This document shows, piece by piece, positions 12,101 to 24,658 of a stretch of 64,000 nt of DNA (within the stretch, counting starts at the first letter, position 1; every line of letters begins with the position of its first letter). The notes under the pieces were generated by a model that saw only the letters and a program-made list of their open reading frames with translations, did no database searches and had not been told where the DNA came from. This stretch comes from Linyphia triangularis (taxonomy: Eukaryota > Arthropoda > Arachnida > Araneae > Linyphiidae): NCBI GenBank assembly GCA_963978545.1, contig OZ021732.1, forward strand, positions 63,154,714-63,218,713. The letters run 5' to 3'. Position numbers and translations under genes: made by a program.

Positions 12101-15100
12101 AAGAAACGGAAATGAGTGTAAATTCACGGTATAAACGAAAATAAATAAAAGAAGGTCATATAGTTCTTCAGGAAAATTTTGATTTTAATTCAAAATAAAA
12201 TTTCTTATTTTAATTTCAATAAAATATGGAAGTGACAATACACGGACTTACAGTAAGTTAGATACATTGAATGATTATAAAACCTACTAACGATTCATCC
12301 CTACTGCTTTCAAAATCGCTCACTAGAAGTTCCCCGCGGAGGGCTACGGGAGCCACAAAAGCGGACATTTTACGCTCCTGGGGTCCTCCCTAGGAGCGCA
12401 GCGGTAGAATTATGGCACTCCTGGGGATGAAGCCCTTTAGGATGAGTGAGATCCAATGGACTTCCGTGGGATATCCACGTGCTATATGTGGTATTACCAT
12501 CTTATATACATCGTATATGCATTCTTTTAGAGTATTTTATCATTTTGGATGTATATAATTTCTTGTGGGAAAAAAAATATCAAAATTCTAGCATAAAAAA
12601 AAAAAAAAAATTCTCACTAAATCACTTTTCCAAAATGTTCTTTTTCATATCAATTTATCATTTTGATAAATATGTACATGCAATTTTTTCTGAAATTGTA
12701 CGTAGCCAACTAAATTTGCTTAAAACCACCAGAAATCCACTTATTTATCCAAGTAATATTTTGGACATGTTCCCCCTCTAATTTTAAAAATACTTACCTA
12801 TACTTTAGATTAAGGTTTTTATTCCGTCCCTTCTCGATCAAATATTTTCAAAGCTACCTTCACACAAAATCCTCATTCACCTTAATTTGGAACATTGGAA
12901 TTATTGTGAAATGTTAATAACTTTATAAAATCATGAACAGTAACTTCTATTACCAATAACTCAGGTAACTTTATGATAAAATAGTAAAACTTGTGCAATG
13001 AAGATTTATTATTTTTATTTTGGTATATATATTTACAGTATAGGGATATTACAGAAAAGGGATGGAAACAATAAGGGTCGTGACTATTAGCTTAGCCTTT
13101 TAATTTTAAAATTATACATTTATTTTTTAACTAAATTTTGCAAATACAATAGATTAAATTTGTATGTACAAATTGAAAACTTCAATCAGATTCTAAGCGT
13201 TGATATAAATACAATAATTAGTCCTGACTCCTTTTTTGTATCCACCCAAATACTTTCCCAAACCTGTCTTAACAATTTAATAGAACACACCTGCTTCGCT
13301 TCTGCAAACAGAAGACTTCTGAGCAATTTCTTCCACAGCCATTATCATTTCGGTAAACTTGTCCGCAATTAGTTCCATAATTAACCTATGACGTCACCAT
13401 AATTCACAAAGCTTCAATCCGAGTCCGTGAAGCGTTCACAAAATCGTGAAAACTTTTCTACTAGTCAGTGAATAGAACCGGGGACATAATGAGTGGGGAC
13501 ACATTAACATGGCTCCTGCTATGTTTGCTTGAAGGATTGCTGAGAGAGTTAATTGGTGAACTTAGAATTAAATTATACATTTGACGAGGTAAATTGATTG
13601 TTGAAAATTTCATATTACATTTAAAGGTTCTGTTCATTTATTTATCACAAAATATGTTTGTATAAGTTGGGAAGTCCAGATCGTTTTTGTAAAAAACAGT
13701 CAGTGGAAAATTTAAATATTAATTTGTGTTGAAGATGCTTTTATTCGAAGAACAGGATTGATTTATAACTTAGATTTCTCCTGTTTGATCTCTGGATGTA
13801 AATTTACTTTTCTTTTCAACAAAATACAGTTAACTATTTAGATACGTAATGTCTAATGCTAAATTATTTGCTATCTGAAATACAATATTGCACATAACTT
13901 GTTTGAATATATGCCATAACCATGAACATTACATGTCTGAAAATTAAAGAATACACATCGCTAAAACTAAAAGGGATCACCATTACTTTCTAAAGGCATT
14001 TTAAACACTTGATTGTTTTAACACATATATAATAGCTCTCTGAAAATATCCTCGAAATCGCATTTAATAAAAGAGAGCGAAACATTGGCCAATCCCAAAT
14101 TTGTGGGTTTAAAATATAGTACTAAAGTACAAATACTTCTACTATTTTTGTAAACGTACCCCAAGTTAAATTTCCAAAAATTATGTAATACTATTAGACT
14201 CTATAATAGTTTGTCAATTATGAGTTTAAAAGTTCTACAGCATGCATTTTACTAAACACATTTCGAACAACTCACATAAAAACCTCCAGTTCCAAACTCT
14301 TACAGAACGCACCATTTAAGCGATTATGCATACCTGCAAATTAAAAATAGAAAATTCCTAACTTCTGCAAACCATCGAAAACATTCCCACCAGCACGTCA
14401 CACCCATTTAAAATCAACGAAACGAAAAACTTCCTTGCAATCTAACACTTAAACACCCAGCTTCTGTAAAAACAGTTTTATCAGTCAAACTCTATCCCAC
14501 AGGCAATAGGGAAACCTCTCTACCATCGCAACTCTCACCATGGCGATCGTTTCTGCCGAACCTGTTCGTAATTAGTCCCATAATTAACATACAGCGTCGC
14601 ATTAATTTTGATGATGAATTCAGGGCTTCCGCTACCAACGGCTTCAACCAGCGTGCAGGGAAATCGGGTAAAGTACCCCATTTATATATTTTACCCCAAG
14701 TGAGGAACTCTTCATAATGATCGAGAAACACCGCTTACCGTCAGGAATATTTCATCATCGGAGATATAGGAAGAGAGGAAGATTTAAATGGGGTTTGGGA
14801 TCAAGTTATCATTCGTTTAAGTATTGAGGAAGATTTGTCTGGAGGGTGGAAATGTAGCAGAGTGCGGGATTGGGAAAACGTCAAAGGCAAAATCTTAATT
14901 TGCAAGCTAAATTGCTAATCTTGGGATATCGGAATCGATTGATTTTAGGGAGGATGGCGATTGATTGGTTTAGAGCATTAGGATACTCAGTCACACAACT
15001 GAAAAGTAATGTGTTTGGTAAGGTATAACTTCATGATGTTCCAACCCACATATACGTGCATATTAATGGAGAAATAAATGTAAGGGACTAATTAGATTTA

Positions 15101-15795
15101 TATTAGTGACATATTTATGTAGCAATTTATATATGTTGGATTTATATAGTAGTTTTCGTACCCATTAATAACAAACCCTAATATTAATACTTGTGCAGTA
15201 CTAATAAAATAAAAAAATCAACCTTTGTTTTCAATGAAGTAGTTAAATATATTTAAACATAATTGTTAGATTGCAACAACGGCTCAATATTGGCTGCATA
15301 TATTTACGAAACTATTATAGCAATATTGTATTATTTAATATTGTATAAACATTCTTTAAAAAGTAACTCTAAATTGTTTAAAACAAAACGAATTTTTGTT
15401 TTCATATTTCCAACTGGAAAATTGTAGTTTAAACGTCGTTTACAAATTATTATTACCTAAAAATATATTAACGTGTTTAAATTTACAGCTGAATTGTTTG
15501 AATACTTTAGAAAGTTTCTGTATCAGAGCAATTTGTCTGTATATACAAGATACATAAATTAATATTATTATTTTCAATATATGAAACTCTATAAAGATAT
15601 ATCAGTGAATATATACTTTACTTTGCAGCCATTAATTTTTATTTGAAACATATTTTCACAACAGTAGGTATTATTTTCAATAAAAGTCACTCGAATACAA
15701 TTTATCTCTAAGGAACAACTTAGCGTTATAAAAAAATACCCAACCAAGCAAAATACTCAGTCATAAAGAAATTGTATAAACACATTTGCTGGCCA

Positions 15796-15842
15796 CCTTC
15801 TTCTTCTTTTTTTTTCTTTCTTTCTTTTTCTTCTTTTTTTTT
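15796..15842. repeat. CT-rich polypyrimidine tract
   Basis: Imperfect CTT/TTTC repeat of about 47 bases, plus-strand pyrimidine throughout. Confidence 0.85.
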
Positions 15843-16392
15843 AATATACTTTACACCCGCTGAATGCAGCTGAATTGGGATTATTGCCAAAAGCTGCCAG
15901 TCTACATGTTGAAAGAGTTATGCACTTGCAACTATGATACACTGGCTATTGTAGGAGCCGAGTTATGAGAGTACGAAATCCTAACTGAGCTCTTGCTAAA
16001 TAATATATTTTTGCAGTGTCTGTAGCAATGATATTGGAATTCGGATGCGGAACACAATCACGTTCCTGAATTTATAATTTTTAATTGTTCGATGCAGTTT
16101 TGAAGTCTTTAAAATAGCATAAGCATCTGTTCGGGCAAACTCCCTTAACATTGCTAGTTAAAATTAGTTAATGTAATATACGTATCACTAGATATATTTA
16201 AAGCTCAGTAAGATAGATCCTTAGGTAAATTCTACTAGTTTTATTTTTTCTAACAAAAACATAAAAAATCATGTGTACTTATAAAATACTCTAATATAAG
16301 TAATATTCTGCAATTAAAAATTCAATTCATTCAAAATTTATTTAAAAAATTTAATTTAAAAAATAAAAAAGTAAATTTTAAAAGTTTACCAG

Positions 16393-16414
16393 TTTTTTTT
16401 TTTTTTTTTTTTTT
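16393..16414. repeat. poly-T tract (22)
   Basis: Pure T run about 30 bases outside the left end of the MITE at 16445. Confidence 0.85.
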
Positions 16415-16444
16415 CTTAATAAGGATCATTTTCTATACTTAATA

Positions 16445-16782
16445 TGTTACAATCTTCTAAGTCAGTGCAGTTAGAACTACTTTCTATAAAACATTGACAT
16501 TTGGTGAATAGGTACGAAAAAGATCACTTAATGAAATGACATAAATTCAAAACTCGAAAATAGCGACTAATATATTTTATTTTATATTAGAAATCTTTAC
16601 GTCAATGCATATGCAGGGTTCGTTTTGTCTTTTTCTATTTTAATTTTCATTTATAATAGATAAACATTAAATGAAAACAATTTATGTCATTTCATTAAGA
16701 GATTTGTTTCGTACTTACTCACCAAATTTAAAGGTTTTATACGCAGTAGTTTTTAAATGCACTGGTCTAGAAGATTGTAACA
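16445..16782. mobile_element. MITE with about 105-bp terminal inverted repeats and TA target site
   Basis: The left end TGTTACAATCTTCTA and the right end TAGAAGATTGTAACA are exact reverse complements, and each is flanked outward by TA (16443-16444 and 16783-16784). The arms stay similar for about 105 bases: left to about 16552, right from about 16676. They share, in opposite orientation, AATTTATGTCATTTCATTAA and the CGTACNTANTCACCAAAT core. The roughly 120-base middle is AT-rich and non-coding. The TA duplication and the end structure point to a Tc1/mariner-superfamily non-autonomous element. The open frame of 63 codons at 16671-16862 is only the right arm and should not be read as a gene. 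Confidence 0.8.
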
Positions 16783-18537
16783 TAGAAAATATAAGTTACT
16801 GGGACTTCCTCTTACGAGACAGCTTAGAAAATTTATATTTTAGCAGGATTAAAGTGTTATGAAAAAAAGTATTTTTGTGATGCTTTTTTCCCAAGTTTCA
16901 TTATTAACATGTTTCCACTGTTAAAGTGTAACCATTTTAAAGAAACGTGGCTAACGTCCTGTTTTTTTAAAGTGGTTTCCATAAAATTGCAAAACTGAAC
17001 ATGTTTAAAAGTCCGTAGAGTTTTGATAGTTTGTTCATTCATTTGTACATTAATATATTTAGTACTGTTTTCAGTATTATAATAAAAATATCACAATTTT
17101 GAAGGGTTTTTTTTAAATGCTAAGTATTGATCTACCTTATTTTTTTAAGTGTTTCAAATATAACTCGTTAAATATCGAATTAAGTTATTACCACAAACAT
17201 TAAACAGTTCGCTATTTTTTATAGTATTCAATTTTTTTTTCAAGATTATTTGCACATTTATAACCCTATCTAAGAAATTTAATTGACAATTAATAACAAT
17301 GCATGTGATATTAACAGTATTTAAATAAAATTTTACATTGTTACAATTGGTGTTTGTAAAATAAGACCAACAAGTGAATTAATAATAATCCACATAATCG
17401 AAATCCAATTACTTATATTTTCTACAATGTGTAACAAATGTGCCCAAAATCCCTCACGATATTATTCTATCACTTAATGCATCACGCACAAACATTTCAT
17501 ATTCTCTAAATACATCCAGTTGTGCATTCTAAACAAATAACGAAGCAGTTGATACATTATCCTTTGCAATTGTATTCGAACAAATGGAATCCCCAACTCA
17601 CATTTAATGTGTTCGTGGCACTGTTTCAGAGGTCCTCGGACATGATGTCTAATAAGAGTGGATCATCTATTAGCATTTAGCTCATTTGTTTGATACGTTT
17701 AACACCCATCTATGTATCGAATACATATGCATTGTAATGAAGCTGGTTCTAACTGCTTGTGATATGTGCAGTGTTGGGCATTTGATCACGACAGTTCCTG
17801 GTTTCATGCCGAGATGTACTTGGCACGTTTGTTTAAACAGGTCTCTAAATGAAATAGGGAATACATTGCAGTATTCATGTACAGTGAAGTAATTAACAAT
17901 ATAATTTAAATATTTATTAGAGATAATTATTAGGGTATATAATTCATACAATAAATATTATCTTTGTATTAAAAGTATTATTTATTTGATATCTCTAAAT
18001 TTATACAGGCTTAAGCTTTAGAATAATTACAAAATATATGCAAGTAAAGCTTATTGCAATTTTTATTGAACTTATTTAATTTAGCTATATTATGTTTTTG
18101 ATATTTTTTATGGTACTTCTGTACAGTGTATCATGTATGCGTACCAGAAAAAAAACTACTATACTAAATGTATATTCATTTATAAACTTAAAGGTATGTT
18201 AAGTTTAAAACTAAAAATAATATAACCCCATAAAACAAAGTTTTTAATATAGATCCTTTATATCCACTGGCAATTTTTATATTCATAAACACAGTGCCGA
18301 TTCTGCAAACAGCGTGTGCTTGGTGTTTGCATCTAATTTTAAATATCAATAACATTTCTATAAGCAAATTTTACCGCAAACTAGGTTTTAAAATTTATTT
18401 ATTAAAAATAAACTTCACCTTCACATCCAATCAACTATCTTTAATTTATTCAGATTAAAACCATTTTATTAATTATTTATTAAAAAAATTTGGCAACAGG
18501 AAAGAGTTTCAACAATGGTTGGTTCAGTGCTATTTTA

Positions 18538-18691
18538 ACGCGATTGGATGACGACAAGTTGGTTTAATGGTATTCAGTAAAAGTGTCCTTTTAGTGACAG
18601 TTTCAGTCACAAAATTTTATAGAATGCGTAGTCATCGACATCGAACCTATCTGTAAGGTTTCAACCCGATTGGATGACGGGAAGGGGGTTA
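18538..18691. repeat. pair of 28-base direct repeats, spacing about 125 bases
   Basis: Two similar blocks, around 18538-18566 and 18663-18691, share CGATTGGATGACG and then a diverged AAG..GGTT tail. Both lie in a more complex, less AT-rich segment (18500-18740) than the surroundings. This could be an old repeat or a repeated binding module. Confidence 0.5.
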
Positions 18692-19576
18692 ATTAGGCCT
18701 CCGCAGATTCAACCGCCATCGACAAACCCACAAAATTGAAATTAATATAAAGGATTTAATAACCCTCTTTAGTGGTAAAACATTTATGTTTAGTTGAACT
18801 TAATTGCATTTTTATTTTCGACAAATGCATTAGAAATCTGTAACCTTTAACAATTATGATAAATACTAATTTAATATTACTTAACTTTTAAGAAAGATTT
18901 AATATTTCATAAATATAATTCTATTGATATGATCAGAATACATAGAAAGTATTATTATATTGTGAGTATATTATATTATTTTGAACGTTTTCATCAGTTT
19001 TACGTTGCTAATACATATTCCCATAATACAAAGGAAAATATTCTTTAAAAATGCACTGTGCCTTGTATCGATAAACAGTGTTTCTTTAACAAGGAGTTTA
19101 ATTAGGTAGTTAATTTTCTTAGAAACAATACCACTTAGAGTCACTGAGAATAATGCAAAGGTAAAAGTGGTAGAAATCACGAATGCCTGCCTTTGTGATT
19201 GAGCCACTTGGAGACTAATCGATAGACCAAAGGCATTGTAGCCTTGCAAACTACACCTCTGTAGAGAAAATTGTAAGAAGCGCATTTGAAATTCTGAATT
19301 TAATCATGTTTAAATAATATTGATTGCTTGTGTAATTATTTTTTTAGTGTTTTGATTTTCTTAATGTAATGTACAAATCCGTATCATGCCTTTTCAGTAT
19401 TTTTTTCCATCTATTTTAAAAAAAAATTCTAGTTCAAATAATTATTATTTTTTCTAAGCAAAACATAGCGAATGTAAAGTGGAAAAACAAAATAAAGAAA
19501 AAGATTTAGCGGCACAAAGGAACATATTGATAAAAATATATTTTATAGACATTTTGTGAGCTATATTTTAATATTT

Positions 19577-19589
19577 CCCCCCCCCCCCC
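19577..19589. repeat. poly-C tract (13)
   Basis: Pure C run in AT-rich DNA. Confidence 0.9.
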
Positions 19590-20705
19590 AATTTTCATCA
19601 TAACTAAAGGATTTATTGTTTTAGTTTGAACCTTACTAAGCTAAAGAAATATGCTGTGAGACAGTACATACTACCAAACGTATTATTATTGATCAACATT
19701 CTCAGGCAGCGCAAAACTTCATCTAGAAATTCAGGCTATAAAGTTATGAAATTTCAATATTGAAAGAGAGTAATTTTAACAATTATAACTAATTTTTAAA
19801 TGCATGCCAAATTCTTACAATGGTTTGGAACCACTTAGTTTGGAATTGTTACGATTTGAAATGATCCCTCAAAATTGTGAAAATTTTATTTTTCAATAAC
19901 GTCATACTGACTATGTTTTAGTTAATGATGGTCATCAACATAACTTGATATTAACATCTGGTACTTAATGCAGCTAGCATATACAGGCTCTGTTCTAAAT
20001 AAAGACCTTAAATATAGCGAAATAATCAAAAAATATGAGCGAATCCTACATTTATATTCTTTTATATATTTATAATTAAGTTCAAAGAGAAGTTATGGTC
20101 ACGGGTACAGATACTTGAGTAAATACATCATTGGGAATTCACAATCCCATATTTAAAAAAATAAAAATATGCCTCCAAAAAAACCAAAGTAGCCCTTTCA
20201 TTTATAAAGCCAAAAGACAAACCCCGCGTCAGAGAGATCACCCGAAGGTAAAGTTGATCATAGTGATAAAGGATGATCGCTTTTCCGATAGTGGTGCTGC
20301 TGAGGACTCAATCGATTGACAAGAGGATTGTAGCCCTGCTAATTGCATTAAACGAACACTGTGGAAGCGCCTTGGCTGCTGTCTAAAGATGTTAGCATCG
20401 ATAATTCGCTCTCTGCCTAAAGATTGTCATGCTATAACAACTTCAGGAAGAATAATCCTTTTTTCAAGTTGAATATGTATTATTTTTTGGATAAGGAATT
20501 GTTCATCAAGAGAATTTATTAGAACTGGTTGGAAATATATTTCAATTGCAATGTATTGGTTTAATTTACTCAAAACACTAGATTTTTGTAATGTTATCGA
20601 AATAATAACTTTTAGTGGACGTATTCTAGAGTATTCACACAAAGCACAGGGTCATGGAAAATTGCATCACAATTTATAACATATGACGTTTTATCCATCC
20701 AAGTA

Positions 20706-20877
20706 CAGTCAAACCCGGTTCACGAGAAATTGATTAACATGAAATCCCGTTTAAAGCGAAGTAAAAGCAGTTCTCCTTACTTAAAACTAAACGTTAATGT
20801 ATAACTTTAACATGAAATGCAGTTAACGCGAACAGTTTTGGCGGCCCCATCGACTTCTCGTTAATGAGGTTTGACAA
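20706..20877. mobile_element. short MITE, Tigger/pogo-like ends
   Basis: The left end CAGTCAAACC and the right end GGTTTGACAA are inverted repeats (eight of ten terminal bases pair), flanked by TA at 20704-20705 and 20878-20879. Weaker inverted similarity continues inward: TTCACGAGAA against TTCTCGTTAA, and TAACATGAAATCCCG against TAACATGAAATGCAG. About 172 bases long and non-coding. TA duplication with CAGT-type ends is typical of pogo/Tigger-derived MITEs. The superfamily call is inference from the termini. Confidence 0.6.
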
Positions 20878-20879
20878 TA

Positions 20880-22914
20880 CATAGTATTTACTACTAAAAA
20901 GGAACATTACTGCACTAGGGTAACAACACCCAAATGACTCTTTATTTGATATTTTCACTTGATGTTATGATAAAAAAGTTGCACTTTTACGTGGCACTGA
21001 ATCAACCAATCGAATACAATCTATTTTTAATTTTGGTTTTGTCTTTGTAAAGAAAAAACACTGTGTTTCTTCTATATGCCACTGATTCTCTTGTGCATTG
21101 ACTCTGCAGTGAACTGCAACTGGAAGTTAAATGTTTAAGAACTACTTTTCTGTTCCTAAATATGTTCCTTCACAATATCTTTCGCACCAACCGAAAAGTT
21201 ATCTTCTGATAATGCGTAGCTGGTCAGAATGATTAACTTTTACCCTGATGAAATGAAGCAATGACATAAATTTTGTAATTATGCTTGAGAGATTAACAGC
21301 CTAAAAAATATCAATATATCAAGTTTTCAAGCTTTGTGATAAAAATTATGCTTCTAAAATTAAGATAAATCTTCCACAGAAATGTGCAGTCTGTAAAAAA
21401 TAATGACGAAGCTTTAAAGTAATATAAGCGTTACAAAGATGAACACATACAAGTTGAAATAATACAGTTAAACAAACAAAGTATAATTTTTTTTTATAGT
21501 TAAGTGAACCAGCATCAGTGATTATCTGCCTCTGATTGCAATGTTAAAAAGGGTTTTAAATTTTTTTTAAATTTAATATGCTATAGGAGCATATTATTAC
21601 TAATTATATTTACATTTCCTACAATCAATTCCAACAGTTCAAAGTTAAGATGGTCAAGGACAGACAATAATTATTATTATTTTTTCTTTTATAAAATTTG
21701 ATGATACAGTTGGGTATAAAAAAGTAGTTAGGTTTTAAATGAAAAACTCATGTTAAATTCAAACCTAAATTTTGAAAGTTATAAATAACTTGATATTAAG
21801 GTTGATTACAATGATGTAGATATTATATTTATGCTGTAGATATGAACTATTTACATAGACAAAAAAAATTCCTTTTATGTTTTACCTTGAGAAAACAATT
21901 TCTTGTTATTTTTAAAATATTGGTAAAATTAAGATAAACATAGGATGAACATAAATTAATACTAAAATTTAGTTAATGAACAATTTTCAAAATATCACTT
22001 ATAACACCAGTTCAATGGCAGTTTGAAAACTATTACTTGTAACTTAATTCAGTGGCTCATAAATATTTGTGTTCTCTAAATGGTTCTAGGAGTATAAAAA
22101 AAACAAATTGTGGTTGTTTTGTTGTTTTAAAGCCATTCATACTTTCATGTTTTGATGTATAACTGTATAATTTGTCCCAATTGATAAAACTAAACTTCGA
22201 CCATTTATTTTCAATACTACAGCTTTTCATAGACCATTAAACCAGTACTTTGCGGTGTTTGTTTCAAATTATTCTTCTACTAAATTATCCCGTGAAAGTG
22301 TGTTGTGTGTCTTTTTCTTGGGTGACTTCGTTTAAATGTGTAAGGTATTTTCTATGAAATATATTTAAAGTATTTATCCGTAACTACATTCGTATCTAAA
22401 TTAAAGACTTAATAAAATTCCGCTACAATCTAGTCTGCCATTTCCTTCTAACTGCAACAAGCATCCTGGGAAATGAACAAGTCATAACAGAGCAGTTTTC
22501 TGGAGACAGTTGTTTACGCAATTCATTAACACTTCAGGGAGTAAATATTCCCGCCATGATTATGAAATCCTGTCGAGTATGGCTGAGTCAATAAGTCTGC
22601 TTTCTGATTAATATTGACCGGCCTCATAGACAAGGATGGTATTAATTAACTTCGCAAGCTATAAAATCGGAAGTGTTGATTGCATGCAGTTGGACACAGT
22701 CCATTTTCAATAAAAGATGATAGCACACTCTGATTGAATACAGTGCATAGACTATTTTTCTTTTTCATTTCCCTACCTTCAATATGAATACTTAACACAT
22801 TGAAAACTAAAATGATCTTGATGAAGGCAATTAGTACGTCACATCAGTATTTTTTGCCTTTTTTTACAGTAAATTTTCACCTCACAATAACCTTTGTTAA
22901 TCATTTCGTTTGTT
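20880..22914. other. gene-free intergenic DNA
   Basis: No supported gene. 22440-22700 is a compositionally complex block with mixed sequence and few homopolymers, bordered by plain AT-rich DNA. It has no open frame of note. It is the type of segment worth testing for conservation as a cis-regulatory element. Confidence 0.45.
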
Positions 22915-22918
22915 TTAA

Positions 22919-24654
22919 CCCATTAACCGCTGGCGTTGAGTTCACGCAACGCTTAGAAAACATAACTAAAAAAAATATTTAATCAATTTTAAACTAATAT
23001 TTGGAGGTTTATGTTCATTGATAAGGTTACACACTTTAATTTAGAACAATAAAAATTATTCTAAACTTTATTGTTTTCTCGTAGTAATAACTTAAACTTT
23101 TCCGAAATTCGCTAAGTTAGACTGACATTGCTAAATAGATTCCGAAAAATAAAAGAAAGGGAAATAATTTTTATTAGACATAACATTTCATATCTCCATA
23201 GTTCACTTGAAGGTCACACGCAAATAAAAAATGTTTTGATGAATTCATCTTCGAGCTACGATGTTGGAAATACTAGTGTTGCGCTTGCGCAACATCAGGG
23301 GAAAAGAGGGTCAAAATTTTCTGAACTTTTTTCTCACCGCGTGTTATTACAACTGCTTCATTTTGATTTGAAAAATTTCGAAAGCACTATCTTACGCTTA
23401 GTGAAGCTCTGGATACTTTTTACACCATTGATTCAGATGACAATGAAACGGACATTGTTATTATTTCACTAGAATTTGGCAAAGTTACTAACAAGGAAGA
23501 AGAGGACAATACAGTAATAAGTGACTCGAACTTTTTACCAAATGACATTTCTAGTGAGGTTGAATTACATTCAAATAGGGAAGATAAGGACCAAAATATT
23601 ATGGATAATACAAAGACAAATAAAAAATATTGAGCTTTGAAATGGAAGAAAATAGATCCTATTTATACATCGATACCAAAATATGAAGAAACATCACCAA
23701 GTTGAAAAACTGAAAAGAGAATTAGAAAATTTAAGTTATGAGGAAATTTTCTTTAAGTTTTTTGACTCTGAAATTTATGCATTACTCATTAATCAAACTA
23801 ATATATATTCTCAGCAAAATAATCGGACTGACTTTTTTGCTTCTGAGAGTTACCTAAAAAGGTTTATTGGTTTGCTTCTTCTTACTGGATACCATACATT
23901 GCCACAAGAAGTAATATATTAGTCATTAGATAAATATGTATCTGTCCCGTTTGTTAGGGTGTCAATGTCACGTATTCAGAACAGGAATATAAAACAAATT
24001 TGCATATGGCAGATAACATCAATATTGACAAAAATGACAAATTGTAGAAAGTGAGAGTACAAGAGTGAAATTTGTTGAATAATAAATTTTAATAGTTTCA
24101 AATATTTGCACACGACCTAAGTATAGACGAACAAATGATTCCTTATAGAGGAAAACATTCTGCAAAAATGTTCCTAAAAGGAAAACCTGTATGATTCGGT
24201 TATAAAACTTGTACCCTTGCATCACATGATGGACAATAAAAGACTTCGCAGTAAACATTGTCACAGTCAAATTATGTATCGCTGTAATGGTTGTGAAGTG
24301 GCTTTACATCAAGAATGTAGTCAATATTTTCACATAAAATAAGTCATACTAAATAAATGTATGTACTTACATAGTACAAAAAGTTTAAATTTTTGAAAAG
24401 GAGCTTTAAAATATCGCCAACGGTTAATTACAGTCGTTGAATATTCAACATTAATGGAATATGAAATTCTTGAAAATCGCCGATTTTAACTCGGTTTTAC
24501 GCTGACGTTGCGCCAACGCAACAGTCATTTTCTCTAAAGATAAATAAAATATTTCAACTTTTTCTTTAAATATGTTATATATGACCCTAAAATCGCAAAT
24601 GTTATAAATACTGACCATGTTTTTTAAGGATTTCGAGTTTTGGCGATTAATGGG
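22919..24654 (+). mobile_element. piggyBac element, internally deleted
   Basis: TTAA target duplications sit at 22915-22918 and 24655-24658. The ends are inverted repeats: CCCATTAACCGC on the left, GCGATTAATGGG on the right, one mismatch. Subterminal GTTG/CAAC-rich inverted words also face each other (GGCGTTGAGTTCACGCAACG near 22934; GACGTTGCGCCAACGCAAC near 24503), as is usual for piggyBac-family ends. Total length is 1736 bp against about 2.4 kb for complete elements. The missing part is the middle of the transposase. It could be mobilised only by a transposase made elsewhere. Confidence 0.9.
23370..24345 (+). pseudogene. piggyBac transposase pseudogene (DDE_Tnp_1_7 family)
   Basis: Family role: a cut-and-paste transposase acting in the nucleus at TTAA sites. 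Pieces seen in order: an acidic N-terminal region (TIDSDDNETDIV and EEEDN, about 23430-23520); the conserved family start (from 23683) with EIFFKFFDSEIYALLINQTN, then YSQQNN, LKRFIGLLLLTGYHTLPQE and, past a stop at 23920, MSRIQNRNIK; then FAHDLSIDEQMIPYRGKHSAKM (24107-24172) with the catalytic-core aspartate of SIDEQM, and KTCTLASHDG. After that the catalytic core is lost, and the frame passes almost directly into a C-terminal cysteine-rich zinc-binding segment (YRCNGCEVALHQEC, about 24275-24325). Several stops and frame changes break it. The 114-codon frame at 23128-23472 is mainly another frame. Strong family recognition; clearly not functional. Confidence 0.85.
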
Positions 24655-24658
24655 TTAA

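Larger units (their letters stand above)
12101..16442. other. gene-free intergenic DNA
   Basis: No supported gene. 12310-12450 is a small GC-rich island with repeated CTCCTGGGG and CTCCCTAGGAGC words. About 50 bases near 13350-13400 and near 14560-14610 share a core (AATTAGTYCCATAATTAAC), suggesting an old duplicated unit or a shared regulatory block. The frame of 79 codons at 14492-14731 has no recognisable family. Confidence 0.5.
16785..20703. other. gene-free intergenic DNA
   Basis: No supported gene. 17580-17890 is a high-complexity block, open on both strands over about 200 bases (overlapping frames at 17686-17892 plus and 17682-17951 minus), with no family motif or convincing splice sites. 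It could be a conserved noncoding element. 19140-19270 and 20290-20370 share loosely similar words (GCATTGTAGCC against GGATTGTAGCC) and may be one old repeat. Confidence 0.45.

Noticed and set aside
10780..12450. GC-rich blocks at 10780-10990 and 12310-12450 as inverted-repeat ends of one large element.
   Set aside because: Only short words (CCCTAGGA, AGGAAGTCCA) match in inverse orientation; no sustained alignment by eye.
12446..12781. 111-codon frame, one of the longest plus-strand frames.
   Set aside because: Composition follows AT-rich background with a poly-lysine run from an A tract; no family motif.
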